Positions 39,029 through 50,047 of a stretch of DNA of 64,000 nt are shown in pieces; position 1 is the first letter of the stretch, and every line of letters begins with the position of its first letter. The DNA lies in the NCBI GenBank assembly GCA_040954595.2, contig CM082594.2, positions 5,704,001 through 5,768,000 on the forward strand. Reading direction: 5' to 3'. The translations under genes were made by a program, and so were the position numbers. The notes under the pieces are model-generated. The model was not told where the DNA came from. It was given only the letters and a program-made list of their open reading frames with translations, and did not search any database. Origin of the DNA: Balanoglossus misakiensis (taxonomy: Eukaryota; Hemichordata).

Positions 39029-39558
39029 TCATCGTTTTTCCATATTCTTCTCACACTCTTCGACCTTTCTGATAAGCGGACGTCTGCTGATCTTTTCCAA
39101 TAACTGTTTCAGCAACTCGAGGTCTTCGTCGAAGAATCCTCTCTCCTCCAAGGCCTTCAGTACATCCTGCAGAGTTTTCAGCTTTTCCAGCTCTCTCTTA
39201 GCCAGCTGATTTCCTTCCAGTAGCTTTCGTATTTGGTGTTCCTCGTCTTCTCCGAGTTGGTTGTGCAAGTAGTGATACAGATCTGCACGGTGGCTTATCA
39301 ATACGTTGGAGGCCGCAGCTGAAAATACAATGAAAACTGGTTGAGTTGCACACAAGTAAAGTACTAACCATCGATTTTTTTCTCAAACCACCCCGTTTGG
39401 ATGGTATTTTATCATTACAAAACTAACAGTACAGACCCATTTTCCAGGACCGTATGGACACTCACACTTTCCAAAGCGCACCATGCGTATAGGCCTAGAT
39501 CTGACCATTTTTGTTCCGAAGGCGATCATCACTTACCCTTGGTACTTCTGTCTGCCAT
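39029..39558 (-). CDS. DED-only protein, unit 4 (in-frame loss of PYD)
   Basis: The start codon is at 39558-39556. The first coding exon (39537-39558) is only 22 nt, reading MADRSTK, and keeps the donor AAGG|GTAAGT in phase 1. It splices to 39029-39318 through an intact ttttcag acceptor, giving 103 residues that are essentially a bare DED: RADLYHYLHNQL, RELEKLKTLQDVLKALEERG, LLKQLLEKISRRPLIRKV. Relative to unit 1, 240 nt (80 codons) are missing. The ends are the first codons of the PYD exon and the last two before the donor, so start, frame and splice site all survive. Promoter and leader are also intact (acceptor at 39586, first exon ending 40546). A single-domain DED could compete with the two-domain adaptors; that is inference. 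Confidence 0.7.
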
Positions 39559-40545
39559 GTTTTAAGATAAAGAGTGTTCTCAAACCTAAAAAGAAACAAA
39601 ATTATAGTTGCAATTACCATGCGATGCCTGCCTGCCCGCCTGACATTTCAAGGACTTAGATGTGTATGAAAAACAATCAATGAACTTTAGTATTTATACA
39701 TGTAATTTGTCATTAAGCAGACCGAGATCGCCACGGTTGTCATTTTGCACAGGCCTACTATGGTATTTTCCCTTACCGACCACACGTGCTCGGGGCCTTT
39801 GTTCACATAACCAGAAGGTGGGACTTTGCTCCACTATTTGACCTCTTGGTTTTTACTTCGGAAATCCCCGTTTTGTCCCCAAACTTTATATGACTCACAG
39901 TTTCGATACCTTTCTACGGTAATGGCGACCATACGGTGTTTTTTTTCGTTTTATCTCATAAATTCTTGGGCTGACAAGTTTTTTACAAGATAAGTTTTCA
40001 GTCCTGCCATAACATAAATGTCTAGTTAACTTAGTGCAAATGCAGCTGATGCTTCAAATTAACAAATTGAAATGGTTCCTGGCCAAACGTTTATCCTGTT
40101 ATAACGCTCTAATGGCAACTCTGTGAAATGAATTTTACCAGCGACATTCCCTTCTGATACGACAAACACAACGAGCACAAGTTTCGTATAAACAAGTAAA
40201 TAATAAATCGTATGTTTTTTATGGTGGATTAGTTCCGCAACGTCATAGCCAAGAGATTGCATTTGCCATGGAAAGGGACGAATATGTGTACTGCCGTGAA
40301 ATGTCGAGAAAACGGGAAAGGTATGAAAAAGCTTTTGCAAAAATAATGCGTATGACTCAAGGAAATTCACTGTAACACCGAACCATAAATGGTGGGTATA
40401 ACCACCACACCTAGCCTAGGTCTGAATATTCCATTGCAGGTGCTGATATAAGGTATAAAGTAATCGTTTTCATTTGGCTGGTTTTTGTTAGTTTGAGATC
40501 TAGGTTAACCCAGCATCCCGGGTATATTAAAAAAGTAAAACATAC

Positions 40546-40722
40546 CTAATAATATTCCGTCCTTTTTGATGGGAAAAAAACGACCTGGTGTTCACAAAGG
40601 AAAATGGAGTCAATGCTGCCCGTTTATCTAGGTGGTATATTTTCTGAGAAGCCCTCTTAGAGGAAAATGGTGCAATTGGTTACTCTCAATCACGTGTCGT
40701 AATGAGACTACTGCGCATGCAG
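40546..40722 (-). promoter_or_regulatory. promoter and noncoding first exon, unit 4
   Basis: Donor ends at 40546. CACGTG at 40691-40696 and ctgcgcatgcag at 40711-40722. Confidence 0.6.
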
Positions 40723-41227
40723 GCTGTCTCGACCACTTGAGTCAAAAACACGTCGATACATGTTCTGGTGTATCCCACGTTCGCATTTATCACGTATGTG
40801 CTATGTGTTGTCATAGAGACGGACAATGAACAAAATACTGCCTTCTCAACTTGACGCATATTCTTGATCGGCTTTATCCAAAAATCAATGGATTTCCGCC
40901 ACACACACATTCAATGTCAACAAGAACCTATGCGAGAGCCAGGGATAGAAAAGTGCTCCTTTAACATTCAAGATTTTAGTGTTGCTAAGGTTTGTGATTT
41001 TATGTTAAGAGAGGTCAAAAGCGGTGACCTGGTTTCAGGGCGAAGGAACACCACTAAACAATCATATTTATGGTGCATTCACAGATCACCATGATATCTG
41101 TCTAATCTGTGTAAATGTATGTTGTTTGAAGTCATGGATATTGCAGAATGATTGCAACTACATTTGTAAGTAATGGCGTACATAGTAATCGGAAAGTAAA
41201 CATTTTGCAATTGCTTTCACGTTATTC

Positions 41228-41233
41228 TTTATT
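41228..41233 (-). terminator. polyadenylation signal, unit 5
   Basis: AATAAA on the minus strand in the same context as units 2-4. The terminal exon of this unit is therefore noncoding. Confidence 0.55.
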
Positions 41234-41665
41234 TGCCGTATCGAATTGTTACAATATCATTATAGCAATGTTTACAAACAAATTGACATATCTAGCTAGT
41301 TGTGTACTCGGGTTTACTTCATTCACTGCTTCAAATTACTGTAGGTATCCATGACGTCATGAAACAAGTGATCTTCAACACACGACTCTTCTTCAAGTGG
41401 ATGGGAAACCTTGAAAGAAATCAATAAAGAATTGAGTCAATGTAGATGATGACCATCATCATTAATATCATCCGTGCTGCAAAGATTAAATCCGTCTTTA
41501 AAATTATATACTTGAGGCGTTTTCTTTATTGAATACATACACACTTAAATCACTAAGGGATTAAACTGATCTGTCGGAAACTTAGCATGTTGATTAACGT
41601 CTCAATACTTTGAAACCTACACCATCTGACCATTTGTTTTCCAAAGGAGAAAACTTACCGTAGGT

Positions 41666-41920
41666 CTATGAGAAGATGTAATAGTCAAACTTGTCAAGTA
41701 AGTCTTGACGCGGGATCTTTCTTATGACTTGTTGAACGACCTGTTTACGTGCAGTACGATCAAAGAACCCCTGGAAGAGACCTGCCATGTCAACAGAGTC
41801 CTTCACTACCTCAAGCTTCCCAGCAGGTATGTTGTATGCTTTCAAGAATTCTTTCACGAGTTTCAGTTCATTCCCTGTCATCTCGTCAAATATTTTTATG
41901 AGGGTCTCTCTGTCGTCCAT
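41666..41920 (-). CDS. PYD-only protein, unit 5
   Basis: A single coding exon of 84 residues. The domain is the same pyrin-like fold but more diverged: ELKLVKEFLKAYNIPAGKLE, DSVDMAGLFQGFF, VVQQVIRKIPRQDLLDKF. A TAG stop (41666-41668) falls at the codon aligned with the Arg of SRTE/PRTE in units 1-2. The old splice donor TACG|GTAAGT still follows at 41659-41658, so the stop has cut off any downstream domain while the splice site remains. No DED-like frame exists between here and the poly(A) site. It resembles human PYD-only proteins in layout. Leader acceptor at 41952; first exon ends at 42373. Confidence 0.7.
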   Translation of the reverse strand: MDDRETLIKIFDEMTGNELKLVKEFLKAYNIPAGKLEVVKDSVDMAGLFQGFFDRTARKQVVQQVIRKIPRQDLLDKFDYYIFS

Positions 41921-42372
41921 GATTTATAGAGTGGCAAAAGTCTCCACAAACCTTTAAAAGAAACAAAAATGTAATCACATGCATGCATGCATGCATGGAT
42001 ATATGTATTACGAGTGTAGGCCCTGCTTACACGAAACTGACCAGTCATGCACCGCCTATGATCACCGCTGTCCACAAATCCAGGACAGAAGGTAAGACTT
42101 TGCCCCACTGATTTTTATTTCGGAAATCCCCGTTTTGTCCCCCCAAATTTTATATGACTCAGTTTCGATACGACAAGGAGTCTTTGAAACCTACCTACCG
42201 TAATGGCGACCATTGTTTTTTCGTTATATCTCATAAATTTTGTATTAACAAGTGTTTTACAAGATAAGTTTTCTGTCCGGCCATAACATGCATGTCTGGT
42301 TAACTTGATTTTTGTCAGTTTGAGATCCAGGTTAACCCAGCATCCCGGGTATATTAAAAAAGTGAAACATAC

Positions 42373-42545
42373 CTGATAATGTTCCGTCCTTTTTGATGGG
42401 AGAAAACGACCTGGTGTTCACAAAGGAAAATGGAGTCAATGCTGCCCGTTTATCTGGGTGGTATGTTTTCTGAGAAGCCCTCTTAGAGGAAAATAGTGCA
42501 ATTGGTTACTTTCAATCACGTGTCGTAATGAGACTGCGCATGCAG
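42373..42545 (-). promoter_or_regulatory. promoter and noncoding first exon, unit 5
   Basis: Donor CAG|GTATGT ends at 42373. CACGTG at 42517-42522 and ctgcgcatgcag at 42534-42545. Confidence 0.6.
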
Positions 42546-43049
42546 ACTGTACTGTCTCGACCACTTGAGTCAAAAACACGTTGATACATGTTCTGGTGTA
42601 TCCGACGTTCGCATTTATTCACGTATGTCTATATGTTGTCACAGAGACGGACAATGAACAAAATAATGCCTTCTCAACTTGACGCATATTCTTGATCGGC
42701 TTTATCTAAAATCAAATGGATTTAACCTGATAAATATTTCAGTGGGTTTCCATTCAATGTCAACATGAACTAATGCGAAAACCAGGGATTGAAAAGTGCT
42801 CCTTTAACATTCAAGATTTTAGGGTTGCCAGGTTTGTGATTGTATGTTAATTGAGAGGTCAAAAGCGGTGACCTTGTTTAAGGGTGAAGGAACTCCGCCA
42901 AACAATACCATTTAGGGTGCACTCACAAACTACTCTGGTTCCCTGTCCTAGTGTTACCGCTGGCTGCGCTATGTTTACGAATGGGGTCCTGTGCGTTAAT
43001 CGTACTGGACAAAATGGACGCTGTTTGTTACTAATAGTCTTCTGATCAC

Positions 43050-43311
43050 TGCCAAACTTATGATCGTCCCAGTCAATTTGATGTTGTAATGGGTTCGTGT
43101 AAGCTCTTGTATAGCGTACAAAAGTGTGATTGAACTTTTCGACCTGGCAGGCACTTTGTGGGTGATGTCGGGTGGGATAAGCTTTGTTCATACCAAGCAA
43201 ATCACACACACTGGGAAAATTGTCCAGCAATACCTTTGCAACCATATTCTTATGAGCCTCCTCATTGGGGATGGGGTAAGGCTCTACCGACTTGGGCGAA
43301 ATTATCACCAA
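43050..43311 (-). pseudogene. integrase fragment of a Ty3-type LTR retrotransposon
   Basis: An open frame of about 85 residues carries the integrase-core end motifs AKVLLDNF, DLLGMNKAYPTRHHPQ and QVEKFNHTFV. A block of about 20-30 residues that normally holds the second catalytic Asp is missing between LLDNF and DLLG. Left of about 43050 the frame runs into sequence shared with the array flanks, so the fragment is a decayed insert and not a working element. Confidence 0.7.
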
Positions 43312-44477
43312 CTACCTGTCTTTCGATCAGCCCCACTACTCACAGGAAAAGGTTCCAATTGAATGGCAATGCGCTCAAGGTTTACTGCAACAACATCAGT
43401 TTTCAACGATACTCTCTTTTCCCCTGTGAATAGTTGGTTCTACATAATAACATTCCAATAGCCTATCAGACGGAGTCATAATTGCTGATTTTTTTCGACT
43501 TTGGTCATTCAGAGCAACCTGATAAACCAGTGCTAAGGTCAACACAACTGAAAGCGTGCTTCACCCAAACCTTTCAAGTTGTTTAGTATACGAGACAAGG
43601 GGAACTGCATTTATGCGACGAAATTCACACAATCAGCCGAAATGAGTAATCTTTCTTGGCTACAAGTAGACATGGGCTACTCCATGGGGAATCACTCACT
43701 ACCAACAACCAAACAAATGTTGGTATCTGCTTATCAATCTCAGCTTTCTTCCGACCTTCCGACATGGGACAATGTATGGAAACAATTTTATTGGTTTCTC
43801 AGTTGTTGTAGGTATGTGGTGTTTCACTATGTGTCTTATCTCCAAATCTTTGTTGAATCTCTGTTGAATCTTTGCAAAAGACATTAGCATTTGAACAAAA
43901 TTGAGGGTGGTAAAGGGGGGGGGGGTTAAAGACTTAGGGTTTCAGGGGAACTGAAGTACTTTGGTTTGGTCCTTTCATAAAAGGACAAAGCCTAATTTTA
44001 GGTACCATGTTTTGAAGTTAATTTTCAAGGTATAATTGCTAATCTGAAACATCAGTGTCACAGTTAACCTAAATGGAATCATTTATAGAATTACAGGACT
44101 TTTATCGCATCTACAGTATGAAATGCTATTGTGTTTCTCTAAAAACAACTAATAGGATGTGTTGGTTACAAAACAACCACTGTACTTTTGATTTTGAGCA
44201 CACTCTGAGTCACTGTACATACTAAAGTAGACATACAGTCTTTGCATATTTGTTGCTCTTGCATCTCTGATAAGTGTAATGACCCCTAAAAGTTAGGTTT
44301 ATTTCCAAATGACACAATTTACTTTCATCACCGTATCTGTCTACAATGTGTGTGTTGTTTGAAGGCATGTATACTACAAAATGGCTGTACAAATGTAATT
44401 ACATTTATAAGTTACATGTATGTGTACTCACTATAAGATCAGACAAGTGAACATTTGCAATTGCCTTCATGTCATTC
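43312..44477. other. spacer between units 5 and 6
   Basis: No gene is seen. It holds a poly-G run (about 43912-43925) and, from about 44340, sequence homologous to the 3' flank of the other units. Confidence 0.5.
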
Positions 44478-44483
44478 TTTATT
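44478..44483 (-). terminator. polyadenylation signal, unit 6
   Basis: AATAAA on the minus strand in a diverged version of the shared context (tgtcattctttatttgcca on the plus strand). Confidence 0.5.
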
Positions 44484-45340
44484 TGCCATTTATGTAAGTA
44501 AATCATTCACCTGTAGTCCGCTCACGTAGAATACTTTTTTTATGTAGGAACAAGGAAGATTCGTGAGGTGCTATCTCTCATTGTCACAGGTGTCATCTGG
44601 GTACCATGCAAATTAGCCGCGCCGAGACAAAAAGTCACGTCACACCTGCTAGCTGCTGCCATCGCCCAAATTGTACGAATTTGATTGGCCTTCAAAGGGG
44701 AAATTTTCAATCCATGGTCCCCGCATCAGTTATTGTTGATAATGAATATTTGTATAGTGGAAAGCTTTTGTTTTCAATTGATATCTTTTTTATCAAGTAA
44801 TCTATTTACTTTCAAATAAAGCTGAAAAAGCAGGCGCAGGTTAAAGCTAAATTTCAGAGAATTTTGCTAAAGGAGAAAATGCGGTTTTATCACCTCAAAA
44901 GCTTGTTTACCATGATATAAACGAGGACTCGTGGGTGACTTTTTTCTAGTATAAGACATTACATGGAAAGGCATGGTTATAGCATATGATGTCACAGTCT
45001 AGATAAGGTCTTGTGAACTTTAGGTTGACAGTAGTACATCCGCTTGTGGTAAAAGAATTACATATTAAATGTCTAGTCTAATGATAGTTGTGACAAACTC
45101 TTCTTTGAAAGGAATTATGATACTCTCCCTCACTATTTGAATTTCACAGCTAAGTGGCTAAACTATAATCTAATCATAGCAATGTTAATAAACAAAGTGA
45201 CAAATATAGTAGTACTCGGGTTTACTTCATTCACTACTTCAAAGTATCCATGACGTCACAAATATGTGATCTTCAACTTCTTCAAGTGGATGCCAAACCT
45301 TGAACGAAAGCAATGAAAACTGAGTCAATGTACATGATGA

Positions 45341-45341
<1 letters not shown>

Positions 45342-45415
<74 letters not shown>

Positions 45416-45461
45416 GTCATCGTCATCGTCATCGTCATCATCATCATCATCATCATCATCG

Positions 45462-45523
<62 letters not shown>

Positions 45524-45547
45524 GCCACCACCATCATCATCATCATT
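45342..45547. repeat. (ATC)n trinucleotide microsatellite, about 200 bp
   Basis: A near-pure cat/atc repeat with a gtcatc-interrupted segment near 45415-45460. It lies between the PYD exon and the poly(A) site of unit 6. Poly-His and poly-Met frames across it are artefacts. Confidence 0.97.
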
Positions 45548-45647
45548 AAAAGACTAATATGCTCTGTCGGAAACTTAGCATGGGCGCCATATATCTGCGT
45601 ACATCAGGTCATTTGTGTTCCTAGGGAGAAAACTTACCTTAGGTCTA

Positions 45648-45899
45648 TTACTCGATGTAGACTTGAAACTTGAGAAGTAAGTCTGCACGCGGGATCCTTT
45701 CTAGGACATATCGAACGGTCTGTTTACGTTCAGAGGGGATATAGTAAACCTGGAAGAGATCCGCCATGTCATAGGAGTCCTTCACGTTCTCAAGCTTTCC
45801 AGCAGGTATACCGTAATCTGTCAAGATTGCTTTCACGTGCTTCAATTCACCCCCCTTCAATTCGTCAAATATTTGTATGAGGGCCTCTCTGTCTGCCAT
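45648..45899 (-). CDS. PYD-only protein, unit 6
   Basis: Start ATG is at 45899-45897, aligned with the start of the other units. The frame extends 20 codons further upstream only because the preceding leader happens to be open. Product 83 residues: ELKHVKAILTDYGIPAGKLE, DSYDMADLFQVYY, VRYVLERIPRADLLLKF. It ends with TAA TAG, and a third in-frame stop precedes the retained donor CTAAG|GTAAGT (45638-45637). Closest relative is unit 5, sharing the MADLF/MAGLF helix and ERKQT/ARKQV block. Leader acceptor at 45931. First exon and promoter lie 2.9 kb away at 48778-48935 because microsatellites and a foldback element expanded the intron. Confidence 0.7.
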   Translation of the reverse strand: MADREALIQIFDELKGGELKHVKAILTDYGIPAGKLENVKDSYDMADLFQVYYIPSERKQTVRYVLERIPRADLLLKFQVYIE

Positions 45900-45956
45900 G
45901 GTGTATGGAATGGTAAACGTTTCCACAAACCTAAAAAAGAAACAACAAATCTTAAT

Positions 45957-46155
<199 letters not shown>

Positions 46156-46891
46156 GCCTATGTATGTATATTTTATCGTTTCCCTTACCGACCACACGAT
46201 CAGCGGGCCTTTGTCCGCATAATAAGGAGGTGGGACTTTGCCCCACTATTTGACCTTTTAGTCGTTATACTTCGGAAATTCACGTTTTGTCCCCCAAAAC
46301 TTTTTATGACTCTATGTATGTACGTAGGCCTACATGTATGAAAAGAATGGAGAAATTTGTCTTCGTGGTATATATGCATCTAGTGAAAAACATGTCTTCC
46401 ACCGCTGGGACAGACTTATGTTCCACTCCGGACTGTGGACATGTTTGTAAAATATAACCATCGCTAGTAATAAATTCCAGCTCCTACCGTCCGCAATTCT
46501 GATAGGACGAGAGCTCAATCCAGCGATGCTAAAATTAAGCAATAATGCACTGCTAAAACGGGCCCCTGAACTAGCATACGGCGGCAAAAATGTGCGGTTA
46601 AACCACAGTCGCGCGTGTTTAAACCAAATAAATAAAACAAAAATACTGTTGAATTAACGGACGTTTTATTTTGGAACTGCTCTGTGGAAATATTTGTCAC
46701 TTTGCCACGCGCGATGCCCGTCTTGTCACTTTTTGTCGCCTGCTTCATGTTTAATGCTCGATCCCGGCCGCTCGTGTTTACATTCATCGTCGCCATGTTG
46801 GTTCACGATCGTAATTTCTCTTTCTGACGCCGTTTCGGTAAGAAAATGACACTGATATGCCACAAAAACAATTGTTGATATAATATAATAG

Positions 46892-47030
46892 CAATAACCC
46901 CCGCCTCAGTCGGGTATACGCTCGATTTGGGCACAATTCTCTCCATATAGCACTCGCCTGACGGCTCGTGCTATATGTCTCGAATTGTACCCAAATCTCG
47001 CGTATACCCGCCTGCGGCGGGGGTTATTGT
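46892..47030. repeat. 139-bp foldback palindrome
   Basis: The left arm begins caataacccccgcc and the right arm ends with ggcgggggttattg. Long internal segments also pair (cgggtatacg with cgtatacccg, atttgggcacaatt with aattgtacccaaat, atatagcac with gtgctatat), so almost the whole element forms one hairpin with a loop around cctgacgg. Confidence 0.9.
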
Positions 47031-48777
47031 TTAAATAGCATCGTTGTTGTCCAGTCAGAATGGCCGATGGTAGCATGATATAATATAATGTAATTGCATT
47101 TTTTCAAACCTTTTGAAAACTACAGTAGTACTTCAGAAATCCCGATTTTCCCCCAAAAGTGTTTGTGCCTCACAGATTTGAAACGTTTACCATTCTTAGA
47201 AACCTGTTTACGGCTATGATAGCCTAACCATATGATTGTTTTCTTTTATATCATAAATATCATGCATGAATTAGCAATTAGTGTTTTACAAGACTGGTTT
47301 TCTTTCAGATCATAACACGAACATTCCATGTATGTCTAGTTAACTGTGCTTCAAATTTACACATTTGAAATGGCTCCTGACCAAAGCTAAGCTCTGTTAT
47401 AAAAGTTTAACGGCAACTCCGTGAAGTTGATTTCACCAGTGGCGTTCATTTCTAACACGCCAAGCACAGCGAGCACAAGTGATGTCTCGCACAAATAGGG
47501 TCGTAAATATTAATTTGGAGGGCTTTCTTGTGGTTTCGTTTCACTAGGTACCAGTCACTGACGTACTTTGTTTTGATATTGACTGTTTAATTGCCTTTGT
47601 AGTCTATGATTTATTCTCTTTGGGGCGTTTTCCGAGGTGTGTCGAAGGGGCAAACTTTGAGCAAATATTAAAAAAAACGGCTAAGTTTGGCCAGCACAGG
47701 TTTGTTTGCGCGCGATATGCACTTACAGACTAGCCCACTAGTCGCTTGGTGATTTTTGGAATCTCAATACTTAGTGTGTGTTTGCGGTGATTTTTTGTCT
47801 TTATAAATAATCTCAACACTTGTCTTGAGCGTGTTTCTGGTAGTGAGGCGAGTTTCGAATTTGGGACTGAGCTCATGGTTTCGGGCAGCGTCGGTATGGG
47901 CCTACGCATGTCCTAGACACACGCGTTGAACTCGCTGTCTTTTACTCCACACACACTACATAGGAAGACTCGGAACAATTTAAAAAAAATGTATATATTA
48001 TGAAATAACGAAGCCCTTAGACTTGGAGCAAGTCTAAGTCTATCTTTCTATGTTAAATTTTTGTAACCCCCTTGCATTTGGGCCGGAGGCCTTGGAACGC
48101 AATAAAACTATTCTTCTATTCTATTCTAGCTCGCTATACCAGATTAAACTGTCGGAAAATATTTGACCAGGAGCCATTTCAAATTTGTTAATTTGAAACA
48201 TCAGCTTTATTTGCACTAAGTTAACGAACAGATTGCATTTGTCATGGAAGGGGACGAAGCGATAGTCTTACTATGAAATGTTGAAAAAGCGGGAATGGTA
48301 AGACAGGTTTATTTAAGAAACGAATATGCTTATGACTCAATGCAAAACTGCTGTGACCGCGAAAATAAATTGTGTCTGATAATGTGGGTCTAAACAGACC
48401 AAGCCTACTACGCTGCAAATTCTCTTGAATTGAAATTTCAACACATTGGTTTGGCCTCAAGCCGCAAGGGTTTACTGACAAGCCATACCGATTTACTTAC
48501 TGAAGTAATATCGGTACCGGTTTTTCCACAAGCAAGCTAAAATCAAGCCAATTTTGAAGAAACGAAACAATCCGATTAGCGACAAACAAGCCGGTTTGAT
48601 TTTGGCTTGAAATTAGCTTGTGAGTAAGTCAAAAGAATTTGCAGTGTAGTAGCTTTGTTCGTAAGATTCATTACAGGTGCTATTTTTAGGTATAATGTAA
48701 TCGACGTTTTCATTTTGCTGTTTTTTTGTAGTTTTATCCCAAAGGGATATCGTATAAAACAAAAAAGTGATACATAC
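47031..48777. other. leader intron of unit 6, right part
   Basis: Segments at about 47100-47480 and 48180-48340 are diverged copies of leader-intron sequence of units 1-4. Near 48040-48125 a ggccggaggcctt...caataaaactattct tail, followed by attct units, looks like the 3' end of an inserted LINE or SINE. No coding frame is credible. Confidence 0.5.
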
Positions 48778-48935
48778 TTTACAATATTCCGTCTTTTATC
48801 GATGGAAGAAAACGCCTTGGTGTTCACAAAGTAGTAAATTCCGCCTTTGACCAAGGTCTTGTTTTCTTATATGCCTAGAGAAATGGTGCGATTGGTTGTT
48901 GTCAATCACGTGCCGTAAAGAGACTGCGTATGCAC
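48778..48935 (-). promoter_or_regulatory. promoter and noncoding first exon, unit 6
   Basis: The donor shifted to GTAAA|GTATGT, ending at 48778. CACGTG at 48907-48912. The NRF1-type site is weakened (ctgcgtatgcac, 48924-48935). Confidence 0.55.
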
Positions 48936-48978
48936 ACTATCTTGACCACGTGAGTCAAACATGTTGAGTCAAGTCATG

Positions 48979-49396
48979 CTAGTATCTAGCCGTATTTTTG
49001 TCCGCTTTGCTTCCAAAAATAACGTCTAGCATCATGCATGTCACCGGCCCAATAAGTCCTTTGCTGGGAATTGTGATGTAACTAGCAGCGTGTCTTTTAA
49101 GTCAGTCAATCACGTACTTTGTTTTTCCAATGATTGGACATAGAATACACATATGTATGTGTAATTAAGGATATTTTAAATTCAAATTAGCCCTGCATTC
49201 ATCATAATCTTACACTCATTCACGATTGTTCGGTTTATGTAATTGACTTCTAGGGGGACCACAGCAAGGGGTATCAGACTCTATTGGGCCAGTGGCCGGC
49301 CAGTGGCATGCATGACGGTTTCGAAACCACGTATCGAAACCAGTGGCATGCATGACGTTTAGGAAGCAAAGTAGACAAAATATGGCTAGATACTAG
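48979..49396. mobile_element. ~420-bp non-autonomous element with ~36-bp terminal inverted repeats
   Basis: The left end ctagtatctagccgtatttt continuing to gctttgcttcc is mirrored by ggaagcaaag...ggctagatactag at 49362-49396. No transposase frame lies inside. A hairpin made of the same arms sits at 15403. Confidence 0.75.
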
Positions 49397-49744
49397 ACGA
49401 AACACGTTGATACATGTATTTTTATAGCACGGGTGAATTTATTCACCTATGTGATGTCACAGGGACAGACAATTAACAAAAATATACACCCTCAACTTGT
49501 TGTCGACATTATCACTTAGTGACTTTTGAACATTCAAGATTTAGCATTGCCATGGTTGTGAGATTATGTTCTTTGAAGAGAAGTCAAAGCACAGGCTACC
49601 AAGTCATCGACGTGGAGATCTGAATTAAACTGGATTTATACACTTATAGTATCTCTTACTCTCCTATGGCGATCTAAATAAAACTGACTTCACAAACTGC
49701 CTCTGAGTCTTTACTTAACATGCACCCACTTGTCAATGACTACT

Positions 49745-50047
49745 GTCAAGACACGTATCGAAACCTATCGTTTGCCCCAATACTTGACCTTTTAGCAAAA
49801 TATATATACTTCGGAAATTCCCGTTTTGTCCACCAAAATTTTTTATGGCTCTGTTTCGACACGTTTACGAGTCTTTGAAACCTCTCTATACGGTGATAGC
49901 GACCGTATGTTTTGTTTTGTTTTATCTCATAAATTCTTGTTTTTATCGACAAGTGTTTTACAAGCTTAGATAAGTTTTCTATCCGGTCTTAACATGCATG
50001 TCCGGTTAACTTAGTGCAAATGCAACTGATGCTTCAACTGAACAAAT
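49745..50047. repeat. orphan copy of array leader-intron sequence
   Basis: It shares the order tacttcggaaattcccgt, atctcataaattcttg, aagtgttttacaag and gcaaatgcaactgatg with the leader introns of units 1-4, but no first exon or promoter follows. A decayed LINE abuts it on the right. Confidence 0.55.

Noticed and set aside
33561-39209. Long plus-strand frames (130-149 codons) repeated opposite the DED exons
   Set aside because: They are antisense shadows of the conserved DED exons. Their composition mirrors the other strand and they carry no domain.
37669-40370. Identical 103-codon minus-strand frames in the leader introns of units 3 and 4
   Set aside because: The matching regions of units 1 and 2 do not keep the same frame. 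Identity is explained by recent duplication, not coding constraint.
46515-46796. 93-codon minus-strand frame
   Set aside because: It lies in the leader intron of unit 6, with no recognised domain or splice sites.
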